Assembly: GCA_013388645.1 (NCBI GenBank) | Contig: JACAEV010000029.1 | Coordinates: 1 to 45,950 of the forward strand | DNA: 45,950 bases | Direction of reading: 5' to 3' | Origin: Syntrophaceae bacterium | Lineage (GTDB): Bacteria > Desulfobacterota > BSN033 > UBA1163 | Shown here: positions 24,047-32,438 of the stretch, one piece after another | Layout of the letters: every line of letters starts with the position of its first letter | Numbering within the stretch: the stretch's first letter is position 1 | The notes under the pieces: model-generated | What the model was told of the DNA's origin: nothing | The model's database searches: none | What the model saw: the letters and a program-made list of their open reading frames with translations, nothing else | Made by a program: the position numbers and the translations under genes

Positions 24047-25702
24047 TTATTTTCTCCTTAGCCATCGCCTTCGTTCTTCTTCTCTTATTTCCCGCCTGAG
24101 CAGTTTGCCAACTTTAGATTTAGGCAACATGTCCCTGAATTCGATGTAGTCAGGAATCTTATATGGAGCAAGCTTTTCACGGCACCACTTAATTAGTTCG
24201 GAGGCATCAACTCCCCGTGTGTTTTCCTTGAGCACCACGATCGCTTTAATGAGTTCTCCTACGGCGGGATCTGGAACCCCGATGACACAAGCCTCTTTGA
24301 CCACTTTAAAGCTTTGCAGAATTGCTTCAATCTCTGAGCATGAAACTCTGTACCCTTTATATTTTATAATGTCCGCACTTCGATCGACATAAAACAAGTT
24401 CCCGTTCTCATCAGCTTGAACATAATCGTTCGTTAAATTCCATGTTTTCCCGTCTCTTTCTACAAAACACTCTGCAGTCTCTTCAGGTTTATTCCAATAA
24501 CACCTCTGGATTCCATATTCAGATGTGACCAATAGCTCCCCCACTTTATTGGCGGGCAACTCTTCCAATGTATCTGAGTCGACGATCTTAATTTGCTTCG
24601 ATGGTATTGGAAGCCCTATGCTTCCGATCACTGGAAATTTATCTAAAGGGCTTAGGGCGATACTGCCCATTTCTGTGGTACCATAGATTTGATATAAAGG
24701 AATATTGAATTTTTCATACCATCGTTTAAAAACGTCGGAAGGGAGAACGTCTCCCCCACACCAACAATATTTTAGTGAGCTGAGATTATACGAATTTATT
24801 CTTTCATTTCCCAAGATCATACGGTAGAGTGCAGGTACTCCCACAAAGGTAGTCACCTTATACATTTGTATCGCGTCTAAGATGGCGTCTACTTGAGGAA
24901 TAGGCATCAACACGACGCTAATCCCTTTCCCTAATCCCAAACCCAGTACGGCCTCTTGTCCCATCATGTGAAAAAGAGAGGTGGCAACGAGGAGGACATC
25001 ATTCCCCGCTTCTGGAATATGGTTCTTTGTCAAATCTCCTAAATCCTTTAATGAACATAACATTTTAGCTTGAGAACTTGGTACCCCTCTTGGAGATCCT
25101 GTCGTTCCACCCGTATAAAGAATGGAGGCAAGTTGTTCCTCTGGGTTAATGGTCACTTCGGGTGGTTGGTTCGGAAATCTTCTTATGATATCGCTAAAAA
25201 AATATACCTGATTAGTCTTCTGGACTACCCCTTTGGGTACCTTATCCAGTGCTTCCCCTATTATTCGCTTCCACCAAGGAAGTAAATCCACAAGGTTCGT
25301 AACGATGATCCTTTTAAATTTATTTTTTTCGAATACTTCTGTTACGTAGTGGAAATTTGTGTCTTGGCAAATGATTGTTTCGGCCCCAGAATCATTAATC
25401 ATGTACTCCAGTTCAAAAGGGGTATAAATGGGGGAAACGGGAACTGGGATTGCACCGATCTCTTGAATTCCAAAATAAGCAATAAGAAACTGAGGACAAT
25501 TGGCAATATAAATCATGACTTTATCATTAACCCTTACACCCAAATCAGATAAAGCCCCCGCAAATCTCCGCACCAAATCTCTCAGTTTAGAGTAGGAGAA
25601 TTTTTCACCTAAATAGATGATCGCCGGTTTATGAGGATATTTCTCACAAATATTTTCAATCACGCCAAATATGCTTCTATTCTCTTGTATGGTTATGGTC
25701 AT
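24047..25702 (-). CDS. AMP-forming acyl-CoA synthetase (class I)
   Basis: The track starts at TTG 25738, inside the livF 3' end. The ATG at 25702 (MTITIQENRSIFG) fits the family N-terminus better and is used here (551 aa). Motifs are LYTGGTTGSPRGV (P-loop), YGTTEMG, LTNDYVQADENG, and the hinge YVDRSADIIKYKGYRV; the catalytic C-terminal Lys is in LPKSKVGKLLRR. Such enzymes activate medium, aryl or other carboxylic acids. It is the last gene of the livKHMGF operon, 26 bp after livF, which suggests it activates the imported substrate (inference). The class of acid cannot be read from the sequence. Confidence 0.85.
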   Translation of the reverse strand: MTITIQENRSIFGVIENICEKYPHKPAIIYLGEKFSYSKLRDLVRRFAGALSDLGVRVNDKVMIYIANCPQFLIAYFGIQEIGAIPVPVSPIYTPFELEYMINDSGAETIICQDTNFHYVTEVFEKNKFKRIIVTNLVDLLPWWKRIIGEALDKVPKGVVQKTNQVYFFSDIIRRFPNQPPEVTINPEEQLASILYTGGTTGSPRGVPSSQAKMLCSLKDLGDLTKNHIPEAGNDVLLVATSLFHMMGQEAVLGLGLGKGISVVLMPIPQVDAILDAIQMYKVTTFVGVPALYRMILGNERINSYNLSSLKYCWCGGDVLPSDVFKRWYEKFNIPLYQIYGTTEMGSIALSPLDKFPVIGSIGLPIPSKQIKIVDSDTLEELPANKVGELLVTSEYGIQRCYWNKPEETAECFVERDGKTWNLTNDYVQADENGNLFYVDRSADIIKYKGYRVSCSEIEAILQSFKVVKEACVIGVPDPAVGELIKAIVVLKENTRGVDASELIKWCREKLAPYKIPDYIEFRDMLPKSKVGKLLRREIREEERRRWLRRK

Positions 25703-25727
25703 AAAACACCAATCACCCCATCTCAAA

Positions 25728-26474
25728 TCAAGCTCCAAGGTAAGCGGCCTTGACGTGAGGATTATCCGTGAGCTCTTTCGCTGTTCCAGCTAAAACAATG
25801 GTCCCCTTTTCCATCACGTACCCATGATCTACGATTGGGAGAATAGGTTGAGCGTATTGCTCAGTGATCAATATCGTAATTCCAGTTCTCTCATTGATCT
25901 CTTTAATCGCTTGAACCAATCTCGATTGGATAGCAGGGCTCAGTCCCATGAGAGGCTCGTCCAGGAGCAATAGCTTCGGCTGAGCCATTAATGCCCTGCC
26001 AATGGCGAGCATTTGCTGTTCCCCGCCACTCAAGAAACCACCCTCCCTATTTTTTAAATCTTTCAAGGCTGGGAAAAGACTAAAAACATATTCAAGGGTC
26101 TTTTTCGCTTCTTGGCGTGTTGCCAAATAACCCCCTATTTTCAGGTTTTCAAGAGTACTACTTTCAGGAAAAATTCGGCGTCTTTCCGGACAAAGGACAA
26201 TTCCTTTTCTTGTTCTTTCATTCGGTTTAATGTGGGTGGTGTCCTCACCCTTGAATTGGATCTCACCGAGGATGGTTATTCTTTCCCCTCCTCTCATGAC
26301 CTCTGTTTTTTTCATATCGAGGATGATTCCTGAAATCGTGTACATCAAGGTTGACTTGCCTGCGCCGTTAGGTCCAAAAACTCCGGTGATTTGGCCTTCT
26401 TGGCATGTGAAGGTCACATTATTAAGGGCTAAAGCGTTTTCATAAAAAACCATGAGATTTTTGATTTCCAGCAT
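25728..26474 (-). CDS. livF: Branched-chain amino acid-type ABC transporter ATPase
   Basis: This 248-aa ABC ATPase has Walker A GPNGAGKST (about 34-42), signature LSGGEQQML, Walker B LLLLDEP and a C-terminal LivF-like domain ending KAAYLGA. It is a cytoplasmic subunit powering the Liv-type importer with livG. It lies 4 bp downstream of livG and is followed by the acyl-CoA synthetase, so the whole set is one operon. An unusual insertion (GIILDMKKTEVMRGGERITIL) after Walker A lengthens the region before the Q-loop. Liv-type transporters in anaerobes often import aromatic or dicarboxylic acids rather than amino acids, so substrate assignment by family alone is unsafe. Confidence 0.9.
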   Translation of the reverse strand: MLEIKNLMVFYENALALNNVTFTCQEGQITGVFGPNGAGKSTLMYTISGIILDMKKTEVMRGGERITILGEIQFKGEDTTHIKPNERTRKGIVLCPERRRIFPESSTLENLKIGGYLATRQEAKKTLEYVFSLFPALKDLKNREGGFLSGGEQQMLAIGRALMAQPKLLLLDEPLMGLSPAIQSRLVQAIKEINERTGITILITEQYAQPILPIVDHGYVMEKGTIVLAGTAKELTDNPHVKAAYLGA

Positions 26475-26478
26475 AGTC

Positions 26479-27228
26479 CTACGTTACCCCCAGGTAGGCT
26501 TGCTTGACGATGTCGCTCTTCATGATGTTGTCCGGGACATCCTCTGCAATCTTTTCTCCGAAATTCATGACCATGACTCTATTGGCTAATTGGAAAAGTT
26601 CTCTGACCCGATGCTCCACCATCATGATGGTGATCCCATTCATCTGAAGTCTCTCTACCATCGGAATCATCGCTGCAATTTCGCTGACGCTCAACCCCGA
26701 GAAGAGTTCGTCCATGATAATGACGTGGGGTTTCAGAGCCAGGCATCTCGCTAACTCGAGACGTTTGAGATAGCCTTCAGAAAAAGCAGAGGCGAGTTTA
26801 TAAGGAACATGGGCGTCCCGCTCAAAACCGATTTCCTCTAAGATGTCCAAGGCAACGGTATCTCGATCTCCCAGCTTCCCTCCAATGGTGCGCATAATCC
26901 TTGAAGAATATAATGGGACCACTAAATTTTTAATGGCAGATAAGGAGTGATACGGTCTTGGTATCTGAAAGGTGCGGACAATCCCGAGACCGGCAATTTT
27001 ATCGGGTGCTAATCCTGTCAATTTCTTTTCCCCTGCAAATACCGTCCCCGAGTCTGCCTTCACAAAACCAGTGATGAGGTTGACCAAGGTGGTTTTCCCT
27101 GACCCATTGGGGCCAATGATCCCGAGAATATCGCCTTTGAAGACGTTAAAGCTCACATTGTCGACGGCTTTCACTCCACCAAATGATTTATTCACGCCTT
27201 TTACCTGGAGAACAAAATCTTCCTTCAT
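26479..27228 (-). CDS. livG: Branched-chain amino acid-type ABC transporter ATPase
   Basis: This is a 249-aa protein if started at ATG 27228, which overlaps the livM stop (ATGA) and implies translational coupling; the track's GTG start at 27240 would lie inside livM. Walker A GPNGSGKTT and the D-loop and switch His (MMVEHRV) are intact. The signature is AFSEGYLKRLE instead of the usual LSYGQQRRLE, and Walker B reads VIIMDELFSGL with Leu replacing the Pro of LDEP. The family partner is livF. The altered signature may still be functional, since several LivG proteins vary here, but it is a notable departure. Confidence 0.85.
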   Translation of the reverse strand: MKEDFVLQVKGVNKSFGGVKAVDNVSFNVFKGDILGIIGPNGSGKTTLVNLITGFVKADSGTVFAGEKKLTGLAPDKIAGLGIVRTFQIPRPYHSLSAIKNLVVPLYSSRIMRTIGGKLGDRDTVALDILEEIGFERDAHVPYKLASAFSEGYLKRLELARCLALKPHVIIMDELFSGLSVSEIAAMIPMVERLQMNGITIMMVEHRVRELFQLANRVMVMNFGEKIAEDVPDNIMKSDIVKQAYLGVT

Positions 27229-28229
27229 ACTTCTGTCCACCGCTCAAACTGATGATATTTTCTCTGCAAAAAAGGAAGCAACCCCTCTGTCTTGTATATG
27301 ACAAGACCTGCTAAAATAAGGCTGTAAAAGACCACCCGGAGTGGCCCAAAGGCTCGAAGCATTTCTGATAATGGAGCCAAGATGAAAGCTCCTATAATGG
27401 GACCCACCAACGTGCCCCCCCCTCCCACTACGGTAGCAGCAATGGGGAATATGGAAAAATCTAAAGCGAATAAGGATAACCCCACCCAACCGTAGAGGTG
27501 AGCAAGACAGGCTCCAGCAAAGCAGCCTATCGCTGAGGCGATATATACCGCTTTCGTTTTATACCAGGCGATATTGATATTTGAAGCCCTGACGGCTTGA
27601 TCATTATCTTTGATTGCGCGCAGTACTATCCCAAAGTCTTCATTCACTAATCTTCTCAGACCGAAAGTTAGGAGGAGGGTAATGGGTATGATGGAGTAAA
27701 GCTCAACCCATATATTGGGGAAAGTAGCAAGTCCAGGCAAACCATCCGTTCCACCGAAAATATTAAGAGCCTGAATCACCCTATGAAATAGTATAGGGTA
27801 CATCAGGCTTACGATGGCAAAGTAAATGCCTCGTATTGGCAAGCAGGGAATTAAAAAAAGAGTACAGATAGCTCCCCCAGCGATTGTGGCAATAGGAATG
27901 GTGATGGCCATGGGTAACCCAAATGCCGAATTGAGAAGACCGGATATATATCCACCCACTCCAGTGAAAAAAGCACCCCCTAAACAGACGATCCCGACAA
28001 AATGAGCCAGAAAATCAAAGCTTAAAGCCAACAAAGCAAAAATACAGGCAATGGTCATAATTCGTTGCCATGTCGTGGAAGGTACGATCAAAGGAAGGGT
28101 CAACATGACTAGTATAAACGAGAGCGTTGGAAGGAGGACATAGGCAATTCCTCGCCATGAAGAAATTGCGTAGATGCCTTCGGTTCGTACTTTGATTCCA
28201 CGGTCTAACCGTTCTTTACGTTTATCCAT
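27225..28229 (-). CDS. livM: Branched-chain amino acid-type ABC transporter permease
   Basis: This 334-aa permease has about nine hydrophobic membrane segments, the first starting near residue 27. The EAA-type cytoplasmic loop is RAIKDNDQAVRASNIN, which contacts the ATPases. The GGGGTLVGPIIGAF segment and family-typical C-terminus match LivM. It is coupled to livG by a 4-bp overlap and follows livH by 74 bp. With LivH it forms the membrane channel. AGGAG precedes the ATG. Confidence 0.9.
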   Translation of the reverse strand: MDKRKERLDRGIKVRTEGIYAISSWRGIAYVLLPTLSFILVMLTLPLIVPSTTWQRIMTIACIFALLALSFDFLAHFVGIVCLGGAFFTGVGGYISGLLNSAFGLPMAITIPIATIAGGAICTLFLIPCLPIRGIYFAIVSLMYPILFHRVIQALNIFGGTDGLPGLATFPNIWVELYSIIPITLLLTFGLRRLVNEDFGIVLRAIKDNDQAVRASNINIAWYKTKAVYIASAIGCFAGACLAHLYGWVGLSLFALDFSIFPIAATVVGGGGTLVGPIIGAFILAPLSEMLRAFGPLRVVFYSLILAGLVIYKTEGLLPFLQRKYHQFERWTEV

Positions 28230-28303
28230 TGGGTTTGACTTTTTCTCCTAAAATCGATGACTCTACACAAAACTTGCTTCGCAACCTTAGCCTAAAACCA
28301 TTT

Positions 28304-29170
28304 TTAAACTCTCTCCTCAAGTTCCTTCTGTCTTCCAAGAAGCCCTGAAGGCTTGAGGATCAAGGTTAGAATAATGAATAGTAACACCACCACCATTTGC
28401 CACTGGGGCCCAATCAGCGCGGCCGTTAGTATTTCGGTAAACCCTAAGAGGAAAGCACCAGCAAAAACGCCTGCCCAACTTCCCAGCCCTCCGATGATAC
28501 ACACCGCGATAGCATTGGTTAGAACCATATATCCTGTTTCAACGGTGATATTACCCAGAGGGAGGATGACAACAGCCGCGATACCAGCTAATGCAGAGCC
28601 CATGGCTAATGAAATCACCGCAGTCCGGTCCGGCTCGATGCCCGACATTATACTGGCATGCTTATCCTGAGCGATTGCCCTCAGAGATAAACCTACCTTC
28701 GTATGATGGGTAAATAGCCATAGAAATAGCATCATCCCCAATCCCACACCAATAATGATGAGCCGCTGCCAGTCAATGAAGACCCCAGCGATATTGACCG
28801 AGCCCTTGACAAAAGGAGGGAGCATATAAGCCTCGCTTATAAACCCCCTCCATCGGAATAACTCCATGATCGCGATGCCGATGGCCAGGGAGGCAATGAT
28901 CTCCGATGCCGGCATCCCCTTTACCCGGATAAGGAGCAAACGGTAGATGGCAGCGCCAATTGCTGACACAATGATGATGGAAAGGAGGATCGAGCCGATA
29001 TAGTTGATCCCCAGCCGGTTTAAGAAGAGCCAGGTGGCAAATCCTACCAAGATATACAACGCCCCATGAGCAAAATTCGCCAATCGACTGACCCCATAGA
29101 CCAAAGCAAAGCCACTGGCGATTAAAGCCAAGATAACACTGTTGACGAGCCCGAAAATAAAGATATTCAT
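28304..29170 (-). CDS. livH: Branched-chain amino acid-type ABC transporter permease
   Basis: This 288-aa permease has about eight membrane helices. Landmarks are the N-terminal GFALVYGVSRLANFAHGALY, the cytoplasmic loop LRAIAQDKHASIMSGIEPDR (EAA-like), and IIGGLGSWAGVFAGAFLLG. This is the LivH pattern, including the N-terminal motif found in nearly all members. It starts 6 bp after livK and works as a partner to LivM. The antisense and frame-shadow ORFs here are artefacts. Confidence 0.9.
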   Translation of the reverse strand: MNIFIFGLVNSVILALIASGFALVYGVSRLANFAHGALYILVGFATWLFLNRLGINYIGSILLSIIIVSAIGAAIYRLLLIRVKGMPASEIIASLAIGIAIMELFRWRGFISEAYMLPPFVKGSVNIAGVFIDWQRLIIIGVGLGMMLFLWLFTHHTKVGLSLRAIAQDKHASIMSGIEPDRTAVISLAMGSALAGIAAVVILPLGNITVETGYMVLTNAIAVCIIGGLGSWAGVFAGAFLLGFTEILTAALIGPQWQMVVVLLFIILTLILKPSGLLGRQKELEERV

Positions 29171-29176
29171 CTCGCC

Positions 29177-30460
29177 TCACTTCATCCAGGGGGGTAACTC
29201 TAAAGCTCTCGTAGCAATTTTATCTGGATAGACAATTACTCTCTTGCCATCGACCCATTGGGCCCACATGCTCACGGCTGTCTCTTTGGGATCACCATTT
29301 TCAATAATTTGATGACTCTTGGGGTCAAATTTCACTTTCCCGTAAGTTCCCATCATGTCCATTTTTTCCAAGGCTGGGATGATGGCCTCAGGTTCAAGGC
29401 TCTTCGCTCGTTCAATGGCGTCCTTTAGAATATAGACCACTGTATAACTGGTCGATGTCCATTCTGATCTGGGTTCTATTCCATACTTTTTCTTGTGGCC
29501 TGAAACAAAGGCCTCGCTCATGGGAATGGCCTTGGTCGCGACCGAACCTGCCTTCGCGTAAAGGACCACTGAGTAAGCAACCTTACCGTCGGTGGCCTTC
29601 CAAGTTCCTTCATCCTGAAGGGCATGAATATAACCAATGGGGAGGGCTGGGACTTTCATATCATACCACTGTTTCATCAAAATAGAGACCTCAGGCATAT
29701 CAAACCACGGTATTAAAACCTGGACCTTTGCTTCTTTCGCTTTGGACAGGCCAACAGAGAAGTCGGTGGTTCCGGTTGGATAGATCTCATAACCAATGAT
29801 TTTCCATCCTTTCTTTTCGAGTCCTTCTTTCAGGGAATTGCCCGCCGCTCGAGCATGGGCGACATCCTGCACCATGATATAAGCTTTATCAAATCCTTTT
29901 TTGGCTTTAAAGGACTCAAAGGTTCCCAAGGTCCCCTCGATCATGGGGATAACACTCCCAGTGGTTCGAAAGCAAAACTTATATTTATCGTAATTTTCAG
30001 CAACCCGTTTATGGTAGGCAGGGCTTAAAACCCCAGCAGACAATATCGATACGGTCTTATGTTTAGACAATACATCCATCGCTGCCAGAGCCCCTTCTGA
30101 ACGGATCGGCCCCCCCACAATAAAATTTGCCTTTTTTTCTATAATAAGTCTCTCTACTGCCAGAAGAGCCTCAGCCACCGGGACACCCGGCTCAAGGTCG
30201 CGGGTGTCGCTAATTTCGAGTTTAAAAGGACGTTTGGTCCCGGCAACATTCACACCGCCCGCAGCATTAATTTCTTCCACCGCCAATGTGATTCCTCGTT
30301 CTGCGTCAACGCCATCTGGGTATCCACGTGAAATAGGGACACCGAGAACAATGGGTTGAGCGAAAGATACTTTCGGATTTAAAAAAAATAGAAAGGTTAA
30401 AATAATTAACATCAGGAGCAACCTTGTGCCAATATGACTGACCAAAGATTTATTCTGCAT
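29177..30460 (-). CDS. livK: Liv-type substrate-binding protein
   Basis: This 427-aa periplasmic protein has a signal peptide (MQNKSLVSHIGTRLLLMLII then a hydrophobic run, cleavage near SFA-QP). The binding fold starts with VLGVPISRGYPDGVDAERG and includes AVEEINAAGGVN, FIVGGPIRSEGALAAMDV and YPTGTTDFS. The family is peripheral-binding-protein type I (Leu/Ile/Val-binding). Members in degraders bind aromatic or organic acids, and the ligand here is unknown. It is first in the livKHMGF-synthetase operon. A perfect-consensus promoter and AAGGAGG ribosome-binding site precede it, so the operon should be strongly expressed. Confidence 0.9.
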   Translation of the reverse strand: MQNKSLVSHIGTRLLLMLIILTFLFFLNPKVSFAQPIVLGVPISRGYPDGVDAERGITLAVEEINAAGGVNVAGTKRPFKLEISDTRDLEPGVPVAEALLAVERLIIEKKANFIVGGPIRSEGALAAMDVLSKHKTVSILSAGVLSPAYHKRVAENYDKYKFCFRTTGSVIPMIEGTLGTFESFKAKKGFDKAYIMVQDVAHARAAGNSLKEGLEKKGWKIIGYEIYPTGTTDFSVGLSKAKEAKVQVLIPWFDMPEVSILMKQWYDMKVPALPIGYIHALQDEGTWKATDGKVAYSVVLYAKAGSVATKAIPMSEAFVSGHKKKYGIEPRSEWTSTSYTVVYILKDAIERAKSLEPEAIIPALEKMDMMGTYGKVKFDPKSHQIIENGDPKETAVSMWAQWVDGKRVIVYPDKIATRALELPPWMK

Positions 30461-30490
30461 AGCGACCTCCTTCTTGTAAGATTTTGTCTC

Positions 30491-30518
30491 ATTATACGAA
30501 TGTCCGAACCTTTGTCAA
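30491..30518 (-). promoter_or_regulatory. livK: Consensus sigma-70 promoter of the liv operon
   Basis: On the minus strand, TTGACA (30518-30513) and TATAAT (30496-30491) are 16 bp apart, both exact consensus. The ATG of livK is about 30 nt downstream, with GAAGGAGG between. Confidence 0.75.
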
Positions 30519-30545
30519 TCTCCTAAAGCTTTGTTCCATCCAATT

Positions 30546-30573
30546 GGTTTAACCACCTCCATTCGTTTAAACC
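30546..30573 (-). terminator. Hairpin at the 3' end of the PaaK-like gene 2
   Basis: GGTTTAA (30546-30552) and TTAAACC (30567-30573) pair perfectly over 7 bp immediately after the stop codon at 30574. No T-run follows, so termination may be weak or the hairpin may stabilise the mRNA end. Confidence 0.3.
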
Positions 30574-31893
30574 TTAAGACTCCCGGATCACCCGTTTGGC
30601 TTTACCCTCAAACCGGGGAAGTTCCCCGATCTTTACCACTTCTACATCCGGGGTGACCCCGATTCGAAATTTGAAAATCTCTTTGAATGCCTTGACCGCT
30701 CGATCCATCTCCTCTTTTGAAAGGGATGGAGAAGAGGGTTCAACGCGAATCTTAAGATGTTTTCCTGATCCCATTTTAGGTGCGAAGATTTGATATTCAT
30801 TTGAAAACTCCTTCGTTTCGCGAACAAAATTTTCAATGGCTGAAGGAAAGATATTGACACCTCCGAATTGAAACATATCGTCTGACCGTCCAATAATCCC
30901 ACCCACCAATCGAAGGAAGGTTCTTCCACAATCGCATTTCTTGACATCGAATTTAACGACATCGCCCATCCGCCATCGGATCAGAGGCATGGATTCACAG
31001 CAAAGGTTCGTAAGGACCAACTCCCCTTCTTCACCTGGGTTCAGATTTTTACCCGTTTGCGGATTGATCACTTCAGCGATAAACATACTTTCAATCACAT
31101 GCGTCCCTTTCTGAGCTACACATTCAAAACCGAAGTTGGAAATTTCCGTGGACCCGATGTCATCATAATTTTTTGCACCCCAAGTGCTTTCAATCAATTT
31201 TTTTGTCGAAGGGACCTGGGCCCCTGGTTCTCCGGCTGTAATGACAACCCGAACAGTGGTTTTGGATAGATCCACCCCCATTTTCTTAGCCGTCTCCCCG
31301 AGGAAAAGAATGTAAGTGGGTGTTCCACAAACGACAGTAGGTTTCCATTCAATGATATTTTTGATGCGATCCTCAGAACTCTGTCCACCACCCGGGATGA
31401 CGAGAACCCCTCCTTGCTCAAACGATGAATGGATTCCCCACCAGGCTAAATAAAGCCCATAATTAAAGGGGATGAAAATCGAATCCGCCTTGGTAATTCC
31501 ATACCCATACATGAAATACATGAACTGGTCGTAGTAAACTTCCAACCAGTCCCTCTTACTCAATAAAGACCGCACAGGGACTCCCGTGGTTCCAGTGGTT
31601 TGAAAGACCCTTACTCCTTGATCTGGTGTGATGCAGTGAAAGTCCCCAAAAGGAGGAAATTCTTCCTGGCTCTGCCTCAACTCATCTTTAACCGTGAAAG
31701 GGATTCTACTGACATCGTCTAAGGTCTTAATATGTTCAGGCCTCACGCCAGCTTCATCGAACTTCCTCCGGTAGAAAGGCGCCCGCTCATAAACATAGGC
31801 CATCTGCTTTCTCAATAGCTGAAGTTGGTGCTCCAAGAGTTTCTCTCTGGGCATCGTCTCCAATTCCGGTTTCCACATAATTACTTTTTCCAT
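30574..31893 (-). CDS. Phenylacetate-CoA ligase-like (PaaK family) AMP-forming ligase 2
   Basis: The track start (TTG 31908) is unlikely. The ATG at 31893 has GAGGGGAA 6 nt upstream and gives 439 aa. It has FQTTGTTGVPV (P-loop), TAGEPGAQ, DIGSTEIS, CDCGRT (cysteine pair), RWRMGDVV and C-terminal FEGKAKRV, all PaaK landmarks. It is clearly homologous to the protein at 22333 but differs in the loops around the acceptor pocket (SNFGFECVAQ versus GAWGFECTAQ). It is probably the last gene of the molybdenum hydroxylase operon, after the MoaD-like gene (92 bp gap), so its product might act before or after that enzyme, on an aryl or ring carboxylate. The exact substrate is unknown. Confidence 0.85.
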   Translation of the reverse strand: MEKVIMWKPELETMPREKLLEHQLQLLRKQMAYVYERAPFYRRKFDEAGVRPEHIKTLDDVSRIPFTVKDELRQSQEEFPPFGDFHCITPDQGVRVFQTTGTTGVPVRSLLSKRDWLEVYYDQFMYFMYGYGITKADSIFIPFNYGLYLAWWGIHSSFEQGGVLVIPGGGQSSEDRIKNIIEWKPTVVCGTPTYILFLGETAKKMGVDLSKTTVRVVITAGEPGAQVPSTKKLIESTWGAKNYDDIGSTEISNFGFECVAQKGTHVIESMFIAEVINPQTGKNLNPGEEGELVLTNLCCESMPLIRWRMGDVVKFDVKKCDCGRTFLRLVGGIIGRSDDMFQFGGVNIFPSAIENFVRETKEFSNEYQIFAPKMGSGKHLKIRVEPSSPSLSKEEMDRAVKAFKEIFKFRIGVTPDVEVVKIGELPRFEGKAKRVIRES

Positions 31894-31985
31894 TTTCGTT
31901 CCCCTCAATTTTACGATAGCAGGATGAAAGCAAATTTCAATTCAGATCAAACTCATTAATTTAAAATTGTTAATCTTTAGATTAT

Positions 31986-32243
31986 TTACCCTCCTGATAA
32001 TACAATGAGTGTTACTTCGACCTTGTCTCCTTCTTTTAATACTGTGTCAATTCCATGGGAAGTATCTTCCTGTTCAACTCCATTTAGGTAAACTTTAAAC
32101 TCACCATGGATTCGATTACTTACTGGGTTGATTATCGAAAATTCTGTTCTGTTTGATAACTCTAACAATATCTTTCTCAATGTGGGATTTTCTATTTCAA
32201 GTTCTGGCTGGCCAAAAAAATTGGTCTTTACTTTCACTACCAT
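31986..32243 (-). CDS. MoaD/ThiS-like sulphur-carrier protein
   Basis: This 85-aa protein ends in LIVLSGG, the C-terminal Gly-Gly that is adenylated and thiocarboxylated in MoaD/ThiS/ubiquitin-like carriers. The N-terminal VKTNFFGQPELEIENP and middle KVYLNGVEQ with LKEGDKVEV match the beta-grasp fold. Placement downstream of a molybdenum hydroxylase operon supports a role in cofactor sulphur transfer or another sulphur-linked step. The remnant of its likely activating partner (ThiF/MoeB-like) lies 18 bp upstream. If the activating enzyme is truly broken, this carrier would need a partner elsewhere in the genome. The start ATG at 32243 has modest GAGATTGGAAATC upstream. Confidence 0.8.
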   Translation of the reverse strand: MVVKVKTNFFGQPELEIENPTLRKILLELSNRTEFSIINPVSNRIHGEFKVYLNGVEQEDTSHGIDTVLKEGDKVEVTLIVLSGG

Positions 32244-32261
32244 AATTTGATTTCCAATCTC

Positions 32262-32438
32262 TCATTTTCTGCAAATCGGACAATCGCTGTCTTTATTCAA
32301 ATAGGACAATAGAAATTCTCCTATTTTGCCATCGAACAGCAACAGCTTTCCAACTAAAGGGGTGCCAATTTCTGCCAATAATTTGATAGCCTCCATACCC
32401 AATACCGTTTGGTCGAGTTTTATAAAACCGATTACTTC
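32262..32438 (-). pseudogene. C-terminal remnant of a ThiF/MoeB/HesA-family E1-like enzyme
   Basis: This frame is missing from the track. Read on the minus strand it encodes 58 residues, GFIKLDQTVLGMEAIKLL, AEIGTPLVGKLLLFDG and a C-terminal SDCPICRK, then stop. This matches the end of MoeB/ThiF-type adenylyltransferases, including the terminal zinc CxxC. The nucleotide-binding and catalytic parts are absent; the open frame begins where it overlaps the end of the molybdenum subunit gene (32432). A 44-aa ORF could still be made from the ATG at 32396. Together with the MoaD-like gene 18 bp away, this looks like a truncated E1/carrier pair. Confidence 0.75.
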
